A stretch of 64,000 nt of DNA, from contig CAWDAD010000003.1 of assembly GCA_963800235.1 (NCBI GenBank), positions 930,001 through 994,000 on the forward strand. The letters run 5' to 3'. Below the pieces are notes generated by a model. The model made no database searches. It was not told the origin of the DNA and worked only from the letters and a program-made list of their open reading frames with translations. The stretch comes from CAVVNP01 sp963800235 (GTDB taxonomy: Bacteria; Actinomycetota; Acidimicrobiia; Acidimicrobiales; Iamiaceae). The position numbers and the translations under genes were made by a program. This document shows positions 1 through 7,863 of this stretch, one piece after another (the first letter of the stretch is position 1; every line of letters starts with the position of its first letter).

Positions 1-37
1 TGTCCATCCACGCCACGATCTCGTCGTGCAGCTCCAC
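1..37 (-). CDS. Probable RelE/ParE (HigB-like) toxin, N-terminal fragment
   Basis: Only the first 12 codons lie in the window, reading leftwards from a GTG at 37: VELHDEIVAWMD. This pattern resembles the first strand and helix of HigB/RelE-type mRNA-cleaving toxins, which often begin with E-L-x-x-E-V-x-x-W. No clear Shine-Dalgarno is visible. Two palindromes sit directly upstream, as expected for an autoregulated toxin-antitoxin promoter; the antitoxin would lie downstream, outside the window. The identification rests on 12 residues plus context. Confidence 0.4.
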   Translation of the reverse strand, partial: MELHDEIVAWMD

Positions 38-58
38 CTCGACCGCGCCGGCGACAGT

Positions 59-96
59 ATCGCATTGATGCGATGATCGCATACGAGCGATCATCG
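59..96. promoter_or_regulatory. Two overlapping palindromes, probable toxin-antitoxin operator
   Basis: ATCGCAT-TG-ATGCGAT occupies 59-74. It overlaps a second inverted repeat at 71-96 with perfect 10-base arms (CGATGATCGC / GCGATCATCG) and a 6-base spacer. They are AT-richer than their surroundings and lie 22-59 bases upstream of the toxin start. Paired dyads like these are typical binding sites for antitoxin dimers that repress their own operon. Function is inferred. Confidence 0.55.
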
Positions 97-616
97 CTAC
101 GAGGTCGGCCCGGTGCGAGCTCGCCCCGGGGAGTCGCGTGCACAGCGCAACCTGGGCCTCTCGCCGCAGAGCTCCCACGATCGAGGCACCAAGAGTCCCG
201 TCCGATCGGATGAGCACCCGGCGGCCGACTCCGGGGAGCCATTTGGGGAGCCATTCGTCGACGGACGGCGGTGGACGACCAGGGGCGTTGGTGGGCGCAT
301 GACCTGACGCAGCACCGAATCGGTGGCCGTAGGCGGACGTCGGGGGATCGACCTGATCGGCTGAAATGCGGAAGGTCACCGGATCGACGCCGGTCCCGAC
401 CACCAGGCACAACCCATGCGGCGCAACGGCTTCCAACGGCAGCTCGAGCGGAGCAACCCGGTCGTCGTCGCACGGGAAGCCGGGTCGGGAGCCACCGTCC
501 TGTCACCTGCCGGCGTCGGCGTCGAGTTGCGGATGGTCACCTCGCCCTTGTCAGTGGCCTTCACGGTAGGAACCGTGCCAGTCGAGCTCGCAGCTGGCGG
601 CCAGGTTCATCCGGGG
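97..616. other. 520-base gene-free stretch with island-end features
   Basis: I see no convincing gene here. It holds a 12-base-period direct repeat of GGGGAGCCATT (233-243 and 245-255) and the tRNA-Phe 3' fragment described separately. The remainder has no recognisable coding signal and no clear terminator. Confidence 0.5.
361..405 (+). tRNA. Truncated tRNA-Phe 3' half (attachment-site remnant)
   Basis: These 45 bases match tRNA positions 32-76. They comprise the anticodon loop CTGAAAT with a GAA (Phe) anticodon, the 3' anticodon strand GCGGA, variable region AGGTC, T stem ACCGG/CCGGT around loop ATCGACG, a 7-base acceptor strand CCCGACC, a discriminator A and encoded CCA. No 5' half is present: the preceding bases cannot form the 5' anticodon strand and no matching acceptor strand lies upstream. 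The first T-loop base is A rather than T, so it is decayed. Homology beginning exactly at the anticodon loop is the hallmark of an integrase crossover site. Confidence 0.75.
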
Positions 617-1588
617 TCAGGCCATGCGGTCGAGCATCGACCGGTGGATCACGTTTCGACCGGGCTCGCCGGCGGCCCAGCGGCGGATCTCGTCGGCGAC
701 GTGGTCGGTCATGCGGTGGAGCTCGCTGCCGAGCGACCCGGCGACGTGCGGGGTGAGGATCTCCGTGGGCGCCGAGCGCAGCGGGTGATCGTCGGGGAGC
801 GGTTCGGGATCGGTGACGTCGAGGACGGCGTGGAGGCGGTGGGCGTGGGCGACCAGTGCGTCGTGGTCGACCAGCGCGCCCCGAGCGGTGTTCAGCAGGG
901 TCGAACCCGTGCGCATGGCGGCGAGCTGCGGCTCACCGATCATCCTCCGCGTCGTCGGCAGGTCGGGCGCGTGGATCGACACCACGTCGGCCCGGGCGCA
1001 CAGCTCGTCGAGGTCGACCAGTTCGGCCCCCAGCGCGTCGGCTTCGGCGGCCGACACGAACGGGTCGCTGAGCACGGCACGCAGCCCGGCCAGGGGCCTC
1101 AGCAGCTCGAGCACCCGACGCCCCACGAGCGAGGCGCCGACGATGCCGATGGTCTTGTCCCAGTTCCCGATCGGGGTGGCCGAGGCGATGTGCGCGCCCG
1201 GCGGCCACAGCACGCCCTTGTTGGCCAGCAGGATCATCGCCAGCGTGTACTCGGCGACCGGCTCGGCGTTGGCGACAGCACCCGACGTGACCCGGATGAG
1301 GTCCAGCACCTCGGGCTCGACGACGCCCTTGACCGAGCCGGCGGTGTACGCGACCAGCCCGAGCTCCGGCGCCCGCTCGAGCAGGGCGCGGTCCACGAGC
1401 GGGCAGCCCCAGTGGCCGACGATCACCTCCAGCGTCGGCAGCAGCGTCTCGGCCCGCGGATCGTCCCAGCTGCCGAGCGGGTCCGGGTCGACCAGATCGG
1501 CGGTCGTTCGCAGCACCGCGAGATCGCGGGCGGCGAAGAGATCGAGCCCGTCGAGGTGGGCGAGCGCGGTGCGCGGTCGCCGGGTCAC
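617..1588 (-). CDS. D-2-hydroxyacid dehydrogenase family protein
   Basis: A 323-residue NAD(P)-dependent dehydrogenase resembling phosphoglycerate and formate dehydrogenases. A Rossmann segment (IGIVGASLVGRRVLELL) sits near the middle. Its last position of the usual GxGxxG is replaced (GASLVG), as in several divergent members. Later segments NTARGALVDHDAL and the C-terminal LTPHVAGS match the catalytic Arg, Glu/Asp and His regions. The GTG start overlaps the stop of the upstream TIM-barrel gene as GTGA, so the two are probably translationally coupled and may act on one sugar-acid substrate. The substrate cannot be told from the sequence. Confidence 0.85.
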   Translation of the reverse strand: MTRRPRTALAHLDGLDLFAARDLAVLRTTADLVDPDPLGSWDDPRAETLLPTLEVIVGHWGCPLVDRALLERAPELGLVAYTAGSVKGVVEPEVLDLIRVTSGAVANAEPVAEYTLAMILLANKGVLWPPGAHIASATPIGNWDKTIGIVGASLVGRRVLELLRPLAGLRAVLSDPFVSAAEADALGAELVDLDELCARADVVSIHAPDLPTTRRMIGEPQLAAMRTGSTLLNTARGALVDHDALVAHAHRLHAVLDVTDPEPLPDDHPLRSAPTEILTPHVAGSLGSELHRMTDHVADEIRRWAAGEPGRNVIHRSMLDRMA

Positions 1589-2382
1589 CGCGCATCCACC
1601 AGCGGACGCAGCACGGCCAGGTCGTCGCCGGCCTGATCGAGCAGCGCTCCGGGTCGGTCGCGGTCGGTCAGCAGCCCGTTCACGAACTCCAACGTCCACG
1701 AGCCGTGGAAGCCGAGCGTCCGGAGGTGGTCGACGGTGCGGCCCAGGGCGTCCTGCACCTCGCCGAGCGGTGGGTGCTGCAACGTCGCAGGGTCGAGGTG
1801 GTTCACGTGGACGTGGGTGATCCGTTCGCCGAAGGCCTCGAACTCGGCGGCGATCAGGTCGGCGTCGTCGTGGGTGTGGACCAGGGCCTGCAGGCGTGCC
1901 GGCGGACCGCCGACGTCGAGGATGCGGGCGGCGACGGACGGGTCGTCGGCGATGGTGCCGGCGTGGCACTCGCAGATCGCCGTCACACGCTCGCCCAGGT
2001 CGTCGACCCACGCCGCCAGCCGATCGGCGTAGGCCGCCTCCGCGCCGACATCGCTCCCCACGTTGAACTTCACCGCCGGAGCGCCGCAGCGTCGGGCGTC
2101 GGCGGCCACCGCCCGCCTCGCCCCGGGGTCTGGGTCGTCGAAGCTCACGTACGAGCTCAGCACCCGCACGGGGGGGGCGTCGGCCGCCGCAGCCCGCTCC
2201 AGCGAGGGGAGGTGTCCCTCCCACAGCTCGATCCCCTCGATCGGCAGCGCGGCGATCCGTTCGAACCACGCCGCCAGGTCGACCGACGGCGAGCGATCGG
2301 CCCGGATCGTCCCCCAGCGGTTGGGCTCGATGGCCACGGTCCCGAGGAGCACCTCACCATCGCGCACCGTGTCGATCACCAC
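1585..2382 (-). CDS. Sugar phosphate isomerase/epimerase-like TIM-barrel protein
   Basis: About 265 residues with the pattern of xylose-isomerase-like (AP endonuclease family 2) barrels: IEGIELWEGH early, VKFNVGSD in the middle, AICECHAGT, then HVHVNHLDP and WTLEFVN near the end. These acidic and His residues normally bind a divalent metal. It ends in a GTGA overlap with the 2-hydroxyacid dehydrogenase, suggesting a shared carbohydrate or polyol catabolic step. The start is uncertain: adjacent GTG codons at 2382 and 2379 are used here, just past the end of the DUF1206 gene. Confidence 0.7.
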   Translation of the reverse strand: MVIDTVRDGEVLLGTVAIEPNRWGTIRADRSPSVDLAAWFERIAALPIEGIELWEGHLPSLERAAAADAPPVRVLSSYVSFDDPDPGARRAVAADARRCGAPAVKFNVGSDVGAEAAYADRLAAWVDDLGERVTAICECHAGTIADDPSVAARILDVGGPPARLQALVHTHDDADLIAAEFEAFGERITHVHVNHLDPATLQHPPLGEVQDALGRTVDHLRTLGFHGSWTLEFVNGLLTDRDRPGALLDQAGDDLAVLRPLVDAR

Positions 2383-2384
2383 GA

Positions 2385-3256
2385 TCAGCCATCGGGTCGG
2401 CGGTAGCGGGCGGCGAGGCCGCACCACAGGCCGAAGCAGATGAGCCCGGCCGAGACCACGAACAGCAGCGCCGGCCCGTAGCTGGCGTGGGCCACCCGGC
2501 TCAGGGCGCCGTCGAGCCCCTCGGCCTCGTTCGGGTCGTGGGTGATCGCCGCCCGCAGGACGAAGGCGCCGACCAGGACGAACACCGCCGACGCGGGCCA
2601 GGTGTCCGACCACGCCGAGCTTCAGCACCAGCTGGCGTCGCTTGTCGTCGAGGGCGGCGAGCTGCAGACCCTCGGCGAAGGACTGGTCGATCGCCTTCTT
2701 GGCCCGGTGGACGGCGTAGCCGATCACCCCTGCGCCGACCAGCCCGACCACCACCCGACCGGCCGGGAGGTCGAGGGCGCGGGCGGTGAGCGTCTTCTCC
2801 TGACGGCTCCCGTCGGACCCGGCGGACGCGACCCGAGTGGACGGCCAGGGAGAAGGCGGCGGCGGTCAGCCCGGCGTTCACCGCGGCGGAGGTGCCGTTG
2901 GAGATCCGGTCGACCAGGTCGTTGTGGCCCGGCTTGCGCCCACCCCGCCCGCGGGCGACGCCGAGCACCAGGCTGAGGGTCCAGCAGGCCAGCCCGGCGG
3001 CGATGATCCAGATGACGACCCGGCCGAACGGCTGGCGGGTCAGCTCGGCCAACGCCCCCTTGGTGGTGGTCCCGGACCGACGCTGCCCCAACGCCAGCTT
3101 CAGCGTCAGGACGCCGAAGAGGACGTACACGCTGCCGCGCGCCGCCAGGCCGGCCCGGGCGAACCGGTCGATCCAGTCCCCGGTGTCACCGACCGCGTCG
3201 GCCGCCGCCTCCTTGGCGTCGCCCGCCGCCTCCTTGGCGTCGCTGGTGTCGACCAC
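2385..3256 (-). CDS. DUF1206 membrane protein, disrupted by two frame changes
   Basis: DUF1206 proteins have three repeats of about 70 residues, each with two membrane helices. All three are recognisable here but lie in three reading frames: repeat 1 and part of repeat 2 (3256 to about 2830), the next part (about 2815 to 2606) and the last (about 2600 to 2385). Each shift is explained by one extra base, near 2815-2845 and near 2597-2603, beside runs of G. Removing both gives a continuous protein of about 289 residues. The GTG start at 3256 has a strong Shine-Dalgarno (GGGAGGGGAC). The N-terminus carries an Ala/Glu/Lys-rich repeated KEAAGDA segment. Either a recent pseudogene or sequence errors. 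Function unknown. Confidence 0.75.
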
Positions 3257-3281
3257 GTCCCCTCCCGGCTCGTGTCGTCGC

Positions 3282-4244
3282 CTACGGGACGAGCACGACC
3301 CGGCCGAAAGCCTGCCGGCTCTCGAGGTAGGCGTGGGCGTCGGCGGCCGCGGCCAAGGGGAAGGTCTTGTCGACCACCACCTGCAGCTCGCCCACGGCGA
3401 CCTCGTCGATGAGGCGGGCGATGTTCTGCGACGCCCGGGGGCTCATGAGCAGCTCCATGCCGAGGAAGACGCCCTGGATGGACTGGTTGCCCATCATCAG
3501 CGCCGACACGTCCACCGGCTGCTGGTCGCGCCCCGCGTTGCCCACGTAGGAGATGCGACCCCGGTAGGCGAGGGAGCGGATGCTGCCCGGCAGCGTCGAT
3601 CCGACCGAGTCGAGGACCAGGTCGACACCCTTGCCGCCGGTCAGCTCCCGGGCCACGGCGGCGAAGTCCTGGGCGATGTAGTCGATGCCGTGGTCGAGCC
3701 CGAGCGGGCGGAGCCGTTCGAGCCGCTCCTCGGACGACGCCGTGGCGAGCACGGTCGCCCCGGCCCGCTTGGCCAGCTGGATGGCGGCCACGCCGACCCC
3801 GCCGGCGCCGGCCTGGATCAGCACCGTCTCGCCCTCGGTCAGGTGGCCGAACTCGAACAGGCAGTCGTCGGCCGTGCCGAAGGCGACCGGCACGCAGGCC
3901 ACCGCGACCAGGTCCGCCCCGTCGGGCACCAGCCAGGTCGATCCTGCCGGCACCGCCGCCAGCTCGGCGTGGGAGCCGTGCATCATCGTGGCCACGACCC
4001 GCTGGCCGACCTCGCGGTCGGTGACGGCGTCGCCGACCTGACGGATGGCGCCGGCGCACTGGTAGCCGACGATGTGGGGCACCGCCGGCATGTCGCCGCC
4101 GAGCCGGTTCAGGGTGTCGCCCCCCTCGATGCTGATGGCCTCCACCTCGACCAGCACGTCGCCGGGACCGACCTCGGGGTCGGGGACCTCCTCGTAGCGG
4201 AGCACGTCGGGCGCCCCGGTCTCGTAGTAGACGGCGGCTCGCAC
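3282..4244 (-). CDS. Zinc-independent MDR oxidoreductase (quinone oxidoreductase-like)
   Basis: A 320-residue medium-chain dehydrogenase/reductase. The N-terminal GroES-like domain lacks the zinc-binding cysteines. The nucleotide-binding motif AGAGGVGVAAIQLAKR lies near residue 150, followed by AYLESRQAFGRVVLVP at the end, typical of NADPH:quinone reductases and related enoyl reductases. The GTG start has GAGGAG upstream. It is transcribed with the DUF1206 gene just downstream but is separated by about 175 bases from the HAD gene upstream. The natural substrate is unknown. Confidence 0.85.
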   Translation of the reverse strand: MRAAVYYETGAPDVLRYEEVPDPEVGPGDVLVEVEAISIEGGDTLNRLGGDMPAVPHIVGYQCAGAIRQVGDAVTDREVGQRVVATMMHGSHAELAAVPAGSTWLVPDGADLVAVACVPVAFGTADDCLFEFGHLTEGETVLIQAGAGGVGVAAIQLAKRAGATVLATASSEERLERLRPLGLDHGIDYIAQDFAAVARELTGGKGVDLVLDSVGSTLPGSIRSLAYRGRISYVGNAGRDQQPVDVSALMMGNQSIQGVFLGMELLMSPRASQNIARLIDEVAVGELQVVVDKTFPLAAAADAHAYLESRQAFGRVVLVP

Positions 4245-4420
4245 GGGCGGGCTCCTCTCGATCGGGCGACGTCGGCGGTGACGGCGGCGGGGAACGGCGG
4301 CGACGCTACCGGTCGGACCTGCGCTCCGGTCCGTTCGCCACCCAGCGCCGGAACCCGCGAACCGACGGCGAGCAGACCGGCGACCGGCCGGTCGGTCGGC
4401 GGTTGATCGGTCGGTCGGCG

Positions 4421-5218
4421 TCAGTCGGTGACGGGGCGGGGCTCGGCCAGCCCGAGCGCGGCCGCCAGGAAGGCGTGGTCGGTCACCACCAGGTCGCCCT
4501 CGACGGTGTCGGTGCCGGCCTCGGCGTCACCAGGGTCGTCGTTGGCCCCGGAGTACCGCACGGCCAGCGCGCCGAACGCCCGGGCCCCGGCCACGTCGGT
4601 GCGCCGCAGGTCACCGATGTGGGCCATCTCACCGGCCTCGAAGGTGCGCCCGGTGGCCTCCTGCAGCCCGTCGCGGGCGTGCTCGAAGATGCGACGGTCC
4701 GGCTTGAACACGCCGACCTCGTCCGAGAAGGACCAGTGGTCGAAGTGGTCGAGCACCCCGTGGTCGACCAGGTAGCGGCGCAGGCGCGTGCTCGGGGTCA
4801 GCCCGACGTCGCAGATGATGCCGATGGCGACCCCCGCGTCGCGCAGCTCGGCCAGGCAGTCGGCCACGTTGTCGGTGAGCGGCGGATGCCAGCCCGACGG
4901 CGGGTCGGTGAACACCGCCAGCAGGGGCTCGCCGGCGGCGTCGTCGATCTCGAGCAGCTCGATCATCCGCCGGACGGCGTGGTCGGCGCCGGTCGGCCGG
5001 TTGGCCTGCCAGTCCGCCACGTAGGCGTCCCACGCCCGCTCGAAGGCGGCCTCCAGCTCGGCCCGGTCGACCCGCCGGCCGCCGACCGCGTCGAGCGCCT
5101 CGGCGGCGGCGTCCAGCCGGGCCTCCCGGATGCCGCCGGTATCGCGTACCAGGGTGTTCCAGAAGTCGAAGGTGACGGCGACGATCGACCGATCGCCGGC
5201 AGATGGGTGGGTGCTCAC
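4421..5218 (-). CDS. HAD-superfamily hydrolase
   Basis: A 265-residue haloacid-dehalogenase-like hydrolase. Motif I reads FDFWNTLV, so the nucleophile Asp is present while the usual second Asp is Trp, as in one recognised HAD subgroup. Motif II is IICDVGL, motif III is around FKPDRRIF, and motif IV is AHIGDLRRTDVAGAR. The helical cap lies roughly between residues 25 and 110. The GTG start comes one base after the malic enzyme stop, so the two genes form an operon. The Trp raises doubt about ordinary phosphatase chemistry. Confidence 0.8.
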   Translation of the reverse strand: MSTHPSAGDRSIVAVTFDFWNTLVRDTGGIREARLDAAAEALDAVGGRRVDRAELEAAFERAWDAYVADWQANRPTGADHAVRRMIELLEIDDAAGEPLLAVFTDPPSGWHPPLTDNVADCLAELRDAGVAIGIICDVGLTPSTRLRRYLVDHGVLDHFDHWSFSDEVGVFKPDRRIFEHARDGLQEATGRTFEAGEMAHIGDLRRTDVAGARAFGALAVRYSGANDDPGDAEAGTDTVEGDLVVTDHAFLAAALGLAEPRPVTD

Positions 5219-5219
5219 C

Positions 5220-6641
5220 TCAGCGGGTGATGCCCTCGACCACCGCCTGGTCGGCCACCGCCCTGGTCACGAACTCGACGACGCGCTTGTCGAACACCGA
5301 CGGCACGATGAAGTCGGCGGCCAGCTCGTCGCTCGGCACGGCCGAGGCGATGGCGGTGGCGGCGGCCAGCTTCATGCCCTCGGTGATGCTGGTGGCGCCG
5401 GCGTCGAGCGCGCCCCGGAAGATGCCCGGGAAGGCGAGCACGTTGTTGATCTGGTTGGGGTAGTCGCTGCGCCCGGTGGCGATCACGGCGGCGACGTCCT
5501 CGGTGTGCTCGGGGAGGATCTCGGGGTCGGGGTTGGCCAGGGCGAAGACGATCGGGTCGGTGGCCATCTTCCGCAGGTCGTCGGCGGTGATGAGGCCGGG
5601 CCCGCTGACCCCGATGAACACGTCGGCGCCGGGGAGCACGTCGGAGAGGCCGCCGGAGATCCGACCCGGGTTGGTGAGCTCGGCCAGCCGCTGCTTGGCG
5701 GTGTTGAGGTCGTTGCGGCCGGGGTGGATGGCGCCCTTGCGGTCGGTGCCGATGATGTCGGGCACCCCGGCCTCGCCGAGGATCTTGGCGATGGCGACGC
5801 CGGCGGCGCCGGCCCCGGCGATGACGACCTTGAGGTCCTGCATGCGCTTGTTCACGATGCGCAGGGCGTTGCGCAGCGCGGCCAGCACCACCACCGCGGT
5901 GCCGTGCTGGTCGTCGTGGAAGACCGGGATGTCGAGGCTGAGCTTCAGCCGCTCCTCGATCTCGAAGCACTGGGGGGCGGCGATGTCCTCGAGGTTGATG
6001 CCGCCGTAGGCCGGGGCGATGCGCTCGACGGTCTCGACGATGGCCTCGACGGTGGCCTCGAGGTCCGCGCTCTCGCGGCGCACGTCGATGCAGACCGGGA
6101 AGGCGTCGACGCCGGCGAAGTTCTTGAAGAGCAGCGCCTTGCCCTCCATGACCGGCAGGGCGGCTTCCGGGCCGATGTTGCCGAGGCCGAGCACGGCGGT
6201 GCCGTCGGTGACGATGGCGACCGTGTTGCGCTTGATGGTGAGGTCGTGGACGAGGGCGGGGTCCTCGGCGATGGCGGTGCAGATGCGGGCCACGCCCGGC
6301 GTGTAGGCCATGGACAGCTCGTCGCGGTCGGAGAGCGGCAGCCGGGAGACGGTCTCGATCTTGCCGCCGGCGTGGAGGGCGAAGGTGCGGTCGTCGCACT
6401 CGAGCACCTCGATGCCGGGCAGGGCCCGAACCGCCTCGTAGAGGCGGGCGATGTGGGCCTCGTCGGAGCAGTTGACGATGACGTCCTCGACCAGGTGGCT
6501 GCTCTTGGCCTCGAAGCCGTCGAGGGCGACGATGTTGCCGCCGGCCTCACCGATGCCGGTGGCGAGCCGGCCGAGCGCCCCGGGGACGTTCTCGAGCCGC
6601 ACCCGCAGGCGGACGGAGTAGGCGGCAGTCGGTGAGCCCAT
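5220..6641 (-). CDS. NAD(P)-dependent malic enzyme with N-terminal ACT domain
   Basis: A 473-residue protein that should oxidatively decarboxylate malate to pyruvate. Residues 1-80 form an ACT-like regulatory domain (YSVRLRVRLENVPGALGRLA). The catalytic part follows with MAYTPGVARICTAI, VTDGTAVLGLGNIGPEAALPVMEGKA split between substrate and cofactor sites, DDQHGTAVVVLAALRNAL, and the Rossmann motif IAGAGAAGVAIAKI. ACT fusions suggest allosteric control by a small ligand. I prefer the ATG at 6641; a GTG two codons upstream is also possible. It is the first gene of the block running to position 617. Confidence 0.9.
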   Translation of the reverse strand: MGSPTAAYSVRLRVRLENVPGALGRLATGIGEAGGNIVALDGFEAKSSHLVEDVIVNCSDEAHIARLYEAVRALPGIEVLECDDRTFALHAGGKIETVSRLPLSDRDELSMAYTPGVARICTAIAEDPALVHDLTIKRNTVAIVTDGTAVLGLGNIGPEAALPVMEGKALLFKNFAGVDAFPVCIDVRRESADLEATVEAIVETVERIAPAYGGINLEDIAAPQCFEIEERLKLSLDIPVFHDDQHGTAVVVLAALRNALRIVNKRMQDLKVVIAGAGAAGVAIAKILGEAGVPDIIGTDRKGAIHPGRNDLNTAKQRLAELTNPGRISGGLSDVLPGADVFIGVSGPGLITADDLRKMATDPIVFALANPDPEILPEHTEDVAAVIATGRSDYPNQINNVLAFPGIFRGALDAGATSITEGMKLAAATAIASAVPSDELAADFIVPSVFDKRVVEFVTRAVADQAVVEGITR

Positions 6642-6804
6642 GCCCACCCGACGCTACTTCGGCACCCCCGGGGACGAGAAGGTGACGAGAGCCAGCGGAG
6701 GGTCCGGCCGAGGGCGAGCCCGTCAGCCCACTCCAGCCGGGTCGCCGAGGGAGCGCCAGCGACCCGGCGACACGCGGCCGCCGCAGGTGACCGCCATGAA
6801 CAGG

Positions 6805-6845
6805 ACGGAAGCCAGCGGACGGCTCCGCCGTCAGCTGGCTTCCGT
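6805..6845 (-). terminator. Long hairpin at the 3' end of bldC
   Basis: The outer arms ACGGAAGCCAGC and GCTGGCTTCCGT pair perfectly over 12 bases. An inner GACGGC/GCCGTC stem closes a TCC loop. It overlaps the bldC stop codon (6831-6833) and ends about 165 bases before the malic enzyme start. There is no U tract, as is usual for strong-stem terminators in GC-rich actinobacteria. Confidence 0.6.
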
Positions 6846-7040
6846 GCTCATGTCCTCGAGGCAGCGGGTGATCTCGGAGGCCTTGAACCGCCGGTGACCG
6901 CCGAGGGTGCGGATGGCGGTGATCTTGCCCGCCCGGGCCCAGCGGGTCACCGTCTTCGGGTTGACCCGGAACATGGCTGCGACTTCAGACGGCGTCAGCA
7001 GCTGCTCCGGTGGCGGCAGGTCGTAGTTGTGCTGGGCCAT
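6831..7040 (-). CDS. bldC: BldC-family DNA-binding regulator
   Basis: A 69-residue MerR-like winged helix-turn-helix protein. The core LLTPSEVAAMFRVNPKTVTR followed by WARAGKITAIRTLGGHRRF is nearly the same as Streptomyces BldC. BldC binds head-to-tail on direct repeats and delays development; in non-sporulating actinobacteria its role is less clear. The gene stands alone, starts at ATG 7040 with GGGAGA upstream and ends in a strong hairpin. The length and the RTLGGHRR wing leave little doubt about the family. Confidence 0.93.
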   Translation of the reverse strand: MAQHNYDLPPPEQLLTPSEVAAMFRVNPKTVTRWARAGKITAIRTLGGHRRFKASEITRCLEDMSTEAS

Positions 7041-7173
7041 GCGATCTCGTCTCCCGTGGATGTGCCGTCCCGGTGGTTCGGCCCAGACCTATCGGCCGCC
7101 GCCCGGTGGGGTTGAACGCTCGGACCAGGTTTTCGTCACGCACGGTGGCGAGACGACCGCAGGACCGATCCGC

Positions 7174-7863
7174 TCAGCGTTCGGCGGTGGCGGCCGTTGC
7201 GAACCGCTCGAGCGCCGCCTCGACGCTGGTCTCGACGACGCCGGGCTCGTCGCACACCGCGTCGAGCCACTCGGGTCGGACCACGGCGCTGACAGCCAAC
7301 GGCTCCGACAGGGAGGAGAACTGCACCGCCAGCCGCACATAGGCCAAGGCGTACTCGGGCGGGCGGACGTCGCGCGACAGCTCGGCCAGGGCGTACGGGT
7401 CAGGCGTGCGATCGGCCCGTCCGGCGATGCGCACCATGGACGGCCCGGCTGGGCGCACCCCGCCCCCGGTGAGTCCCACGCCGTCGGTGAGCACCGCGCC
7501 CCGGACGCGGTCGGCCCGGGCGCCGGCCAGCAGCAGGGCGACGTAGGCGCCGAGGCCCCGACCGAGCAGCGTGGCCGTTCCGAGGTGGCCGAGGGCGGTG
7601 TCGGCGTCGGCCATCAGGACCTCGGCGGTGTACCCACCGCCCCTCGCCAGGGTGGAGCCCCCGTGGCCGGTGAAGTCGAGCGCCCACACCGACCCGGGCC
7701 AGCCCGACGCCTGGTCGGGCACGACGGCCGGTGAGCGCTCGCCGAGGCCGTGGAGGAGGAGCAGGGCGGGGCCGTCGGCGGCGCGGAGCCGGTGCAGGGC
7801 CAGCTCGACCTTGCCGTGGCGCAGCGTCACGACGTCGACGGACGCCGGGGTCACGGCGCTCAC
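7174..7863 (-). CDS. Alpha/beta hydrolase lacking the usual nucleophile serine
   Basis: A 229-residue alpha/beta-hydrolase fold protein. The oxyanion strand LLLLHGLGERS and the DFTGHGGS segment are typical. The nucleophile elbow reads GRGLG instead of GxSxG, so the catalytic Ser is replaced by Gly. It is therefore probably not a normal esterase; a binding role or other chemistry is possible. The GTG start overlaps the upstream hydrolase stop as GTGA, so the pair is co-translated and may work together. Confidence 0.75.
   Translation of the reverse strand: MSAVTPASVDVVTLRHGKVELALHRLRAADGPALLLLHGLGERSPAVVPDQASGWPGSVWALDFTGHGGSTLARGGGYTAEVLMADADTALGHLGTATLLGRGLGAYVALLLAGARADRVRGAVLTDGVGLTGGGVRPAGPSMVRIAGRADRTPDPYALAELSRDVRPPEYALAYVRLAVQFSSLSEPLAVSAVVRPEWLDAVCDEPGVVETSVEAALERFATAATAER

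Noticed and set aside
4383..4425. CGGT/GGTC short repeats between the oxidoreductase and HAD genes
   Set aside because: Irregular and short; common in GC-rich intergenic DNA.
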